A DNA stretch of 5,473 nt from Alphaproteobacteria bacterium (GTDB lineage Bacteria; Pseudomonadota; Alphaproteobacteria; Thalassobaculales; Thalassobaculaceae), in the NCBI GenBank assembly GCA_028822575.1, contig JAPKDN010000240.1:1-5473 (forward strand), in the 5' to 3' direction. The notes below the pieces were generated by a model. That model saw nothing but the letters and a program-made list of their open reading frames with translations, made no database searches and had not been told where the DNA came from. Below are positions 5,281-5,473 of this stretch, piece after piece; the first letter of the stretch is position 1, and the number at the start of each line of letters is the position of its first letter. The translations under genes and the position numbers were made by a program.

Positions 5281-5473
5281 TTACGCTGCTCTGGCAGGCT
5301 TACCACTTCTGTATTTTTCGAGCGCTACCATTAGGCTTTCGACCAAGAATTCGCGTCCTGAAACCAAACGCGGGTTTGGCGCGCCAATACCGATCGCCAA
5401 GGGCCGAGTCGATGGACCATTCCGCACCAACGTCGCGATCATCCCAGCACCGGGCGTCGCCAAGTTCGAGGTT
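5281..5473 (-). CDS. C-terminal part of an unidentified protein, cut by the window edge
   Basis: A minus-strand frame is open from the right edge of the window to TAA at 5283-5281, giving about 63 residues with no stop. The sequence includes NLATPGAGMIATLVRNG, STRPLAIGIGAPNPRLVSGR and EFLVESLMVALEKYRSGKPARAA. A TTG at 5463 exists, but the frame stays open upstream, so the true start lies outside. I do not recognise the family. A beta-strand-like stretch followed by a final amphipathic helix (REFLVESLMVALEKY) would fit the end of a LysR-type regulator's effector domain, but this is a guess. It lies about 100 nt upstream of the cytochrome c gene on the same strand, so co-transcription is possible. 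Confidence 0.5.
   Translation of the reverse strand, partial: TSNLATPGAGMIATLVRNGPSTRPLAIGIGAPNPRLVSGREFLVESLMVALEKYRSGKPARAA

Noticed and set aside
1..5473. CRISPR array, insertion sequence, tRNA or rRNA, defence system
   Set aside because: There is no spaced repeat series, transposase-like frame, terminal inverted repeats or tRNA cloverleaf, and none of the proteins belongs to a known defence family.

Overview
This window looks like a stretch of an alphaproteobacterial chromosome. The evidence is moderately GC-rich DNA, a class I cytochrome c of the c2/c550 kind common in that class, and an Mla-type ABC ATPase whose C-terminal tail (GRAEGP) I associate with alphaproteobacterial homologues. 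The assignment rests on protein style and is not proven by a marker gene.

Layout. Positions 1-395 hold no clear intact gene. The minus strand carries a weakly coding-like frame of about 60 codons broken by one TAA. The last 70 bases before modA hold a sigma70-like promoter overlapped by a good ModE-type molybdate box. Positions 396-2974 are a compact molybdate-uptake operon, modA-modB-modC. modA and modB are 3 nt apart, and modB and modC overlap by 4 nt (ATGA). Convergent to modC and only 15 nt away is an alpha/beta-hydrolase gene (minus strand, 3847-2990). It is divergent from an Mla-type ABC ATPase gene (4030-4791), and a 170-200 nt intergenic region rich in inverted repeats lies between them. 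That ATPase gene converges, 11 nt away, on a secreted c-type cytochrome gene (minus strand, 5183-4803). At the right edge is the C-terminal part of an unidentified minus-strand gene (5281 to the end).

Function. ModA, ModB and ModC together form a complete high-affinity molybdate importer: periplasmic binding protein, permease, and ATPase with a molybdate-binding Mop/TOBE domain. It is probably repressed when molybdate is plentiful by a ModE protein encoded elsewhere. The hydrolase, the Mla-like ATPase and the cytochrome are single-gene units with no evident shared pathway with the mod genes.

I found no clearly new multi-gene system. The most unusual item is the Mla-like ATPase. It keeps Walker A, the Q-loop and the LSGGM signature but has Asp in place of the catalytic Glu and Gly in place of the switch His, and it has no permease partner gene in the window. 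Two start codons (hydrolase and cytochrome) are better placed at downstream ATGs with clear Shine-Dalgarno sequences than at the upstream GTG codons that would give the longest frames.
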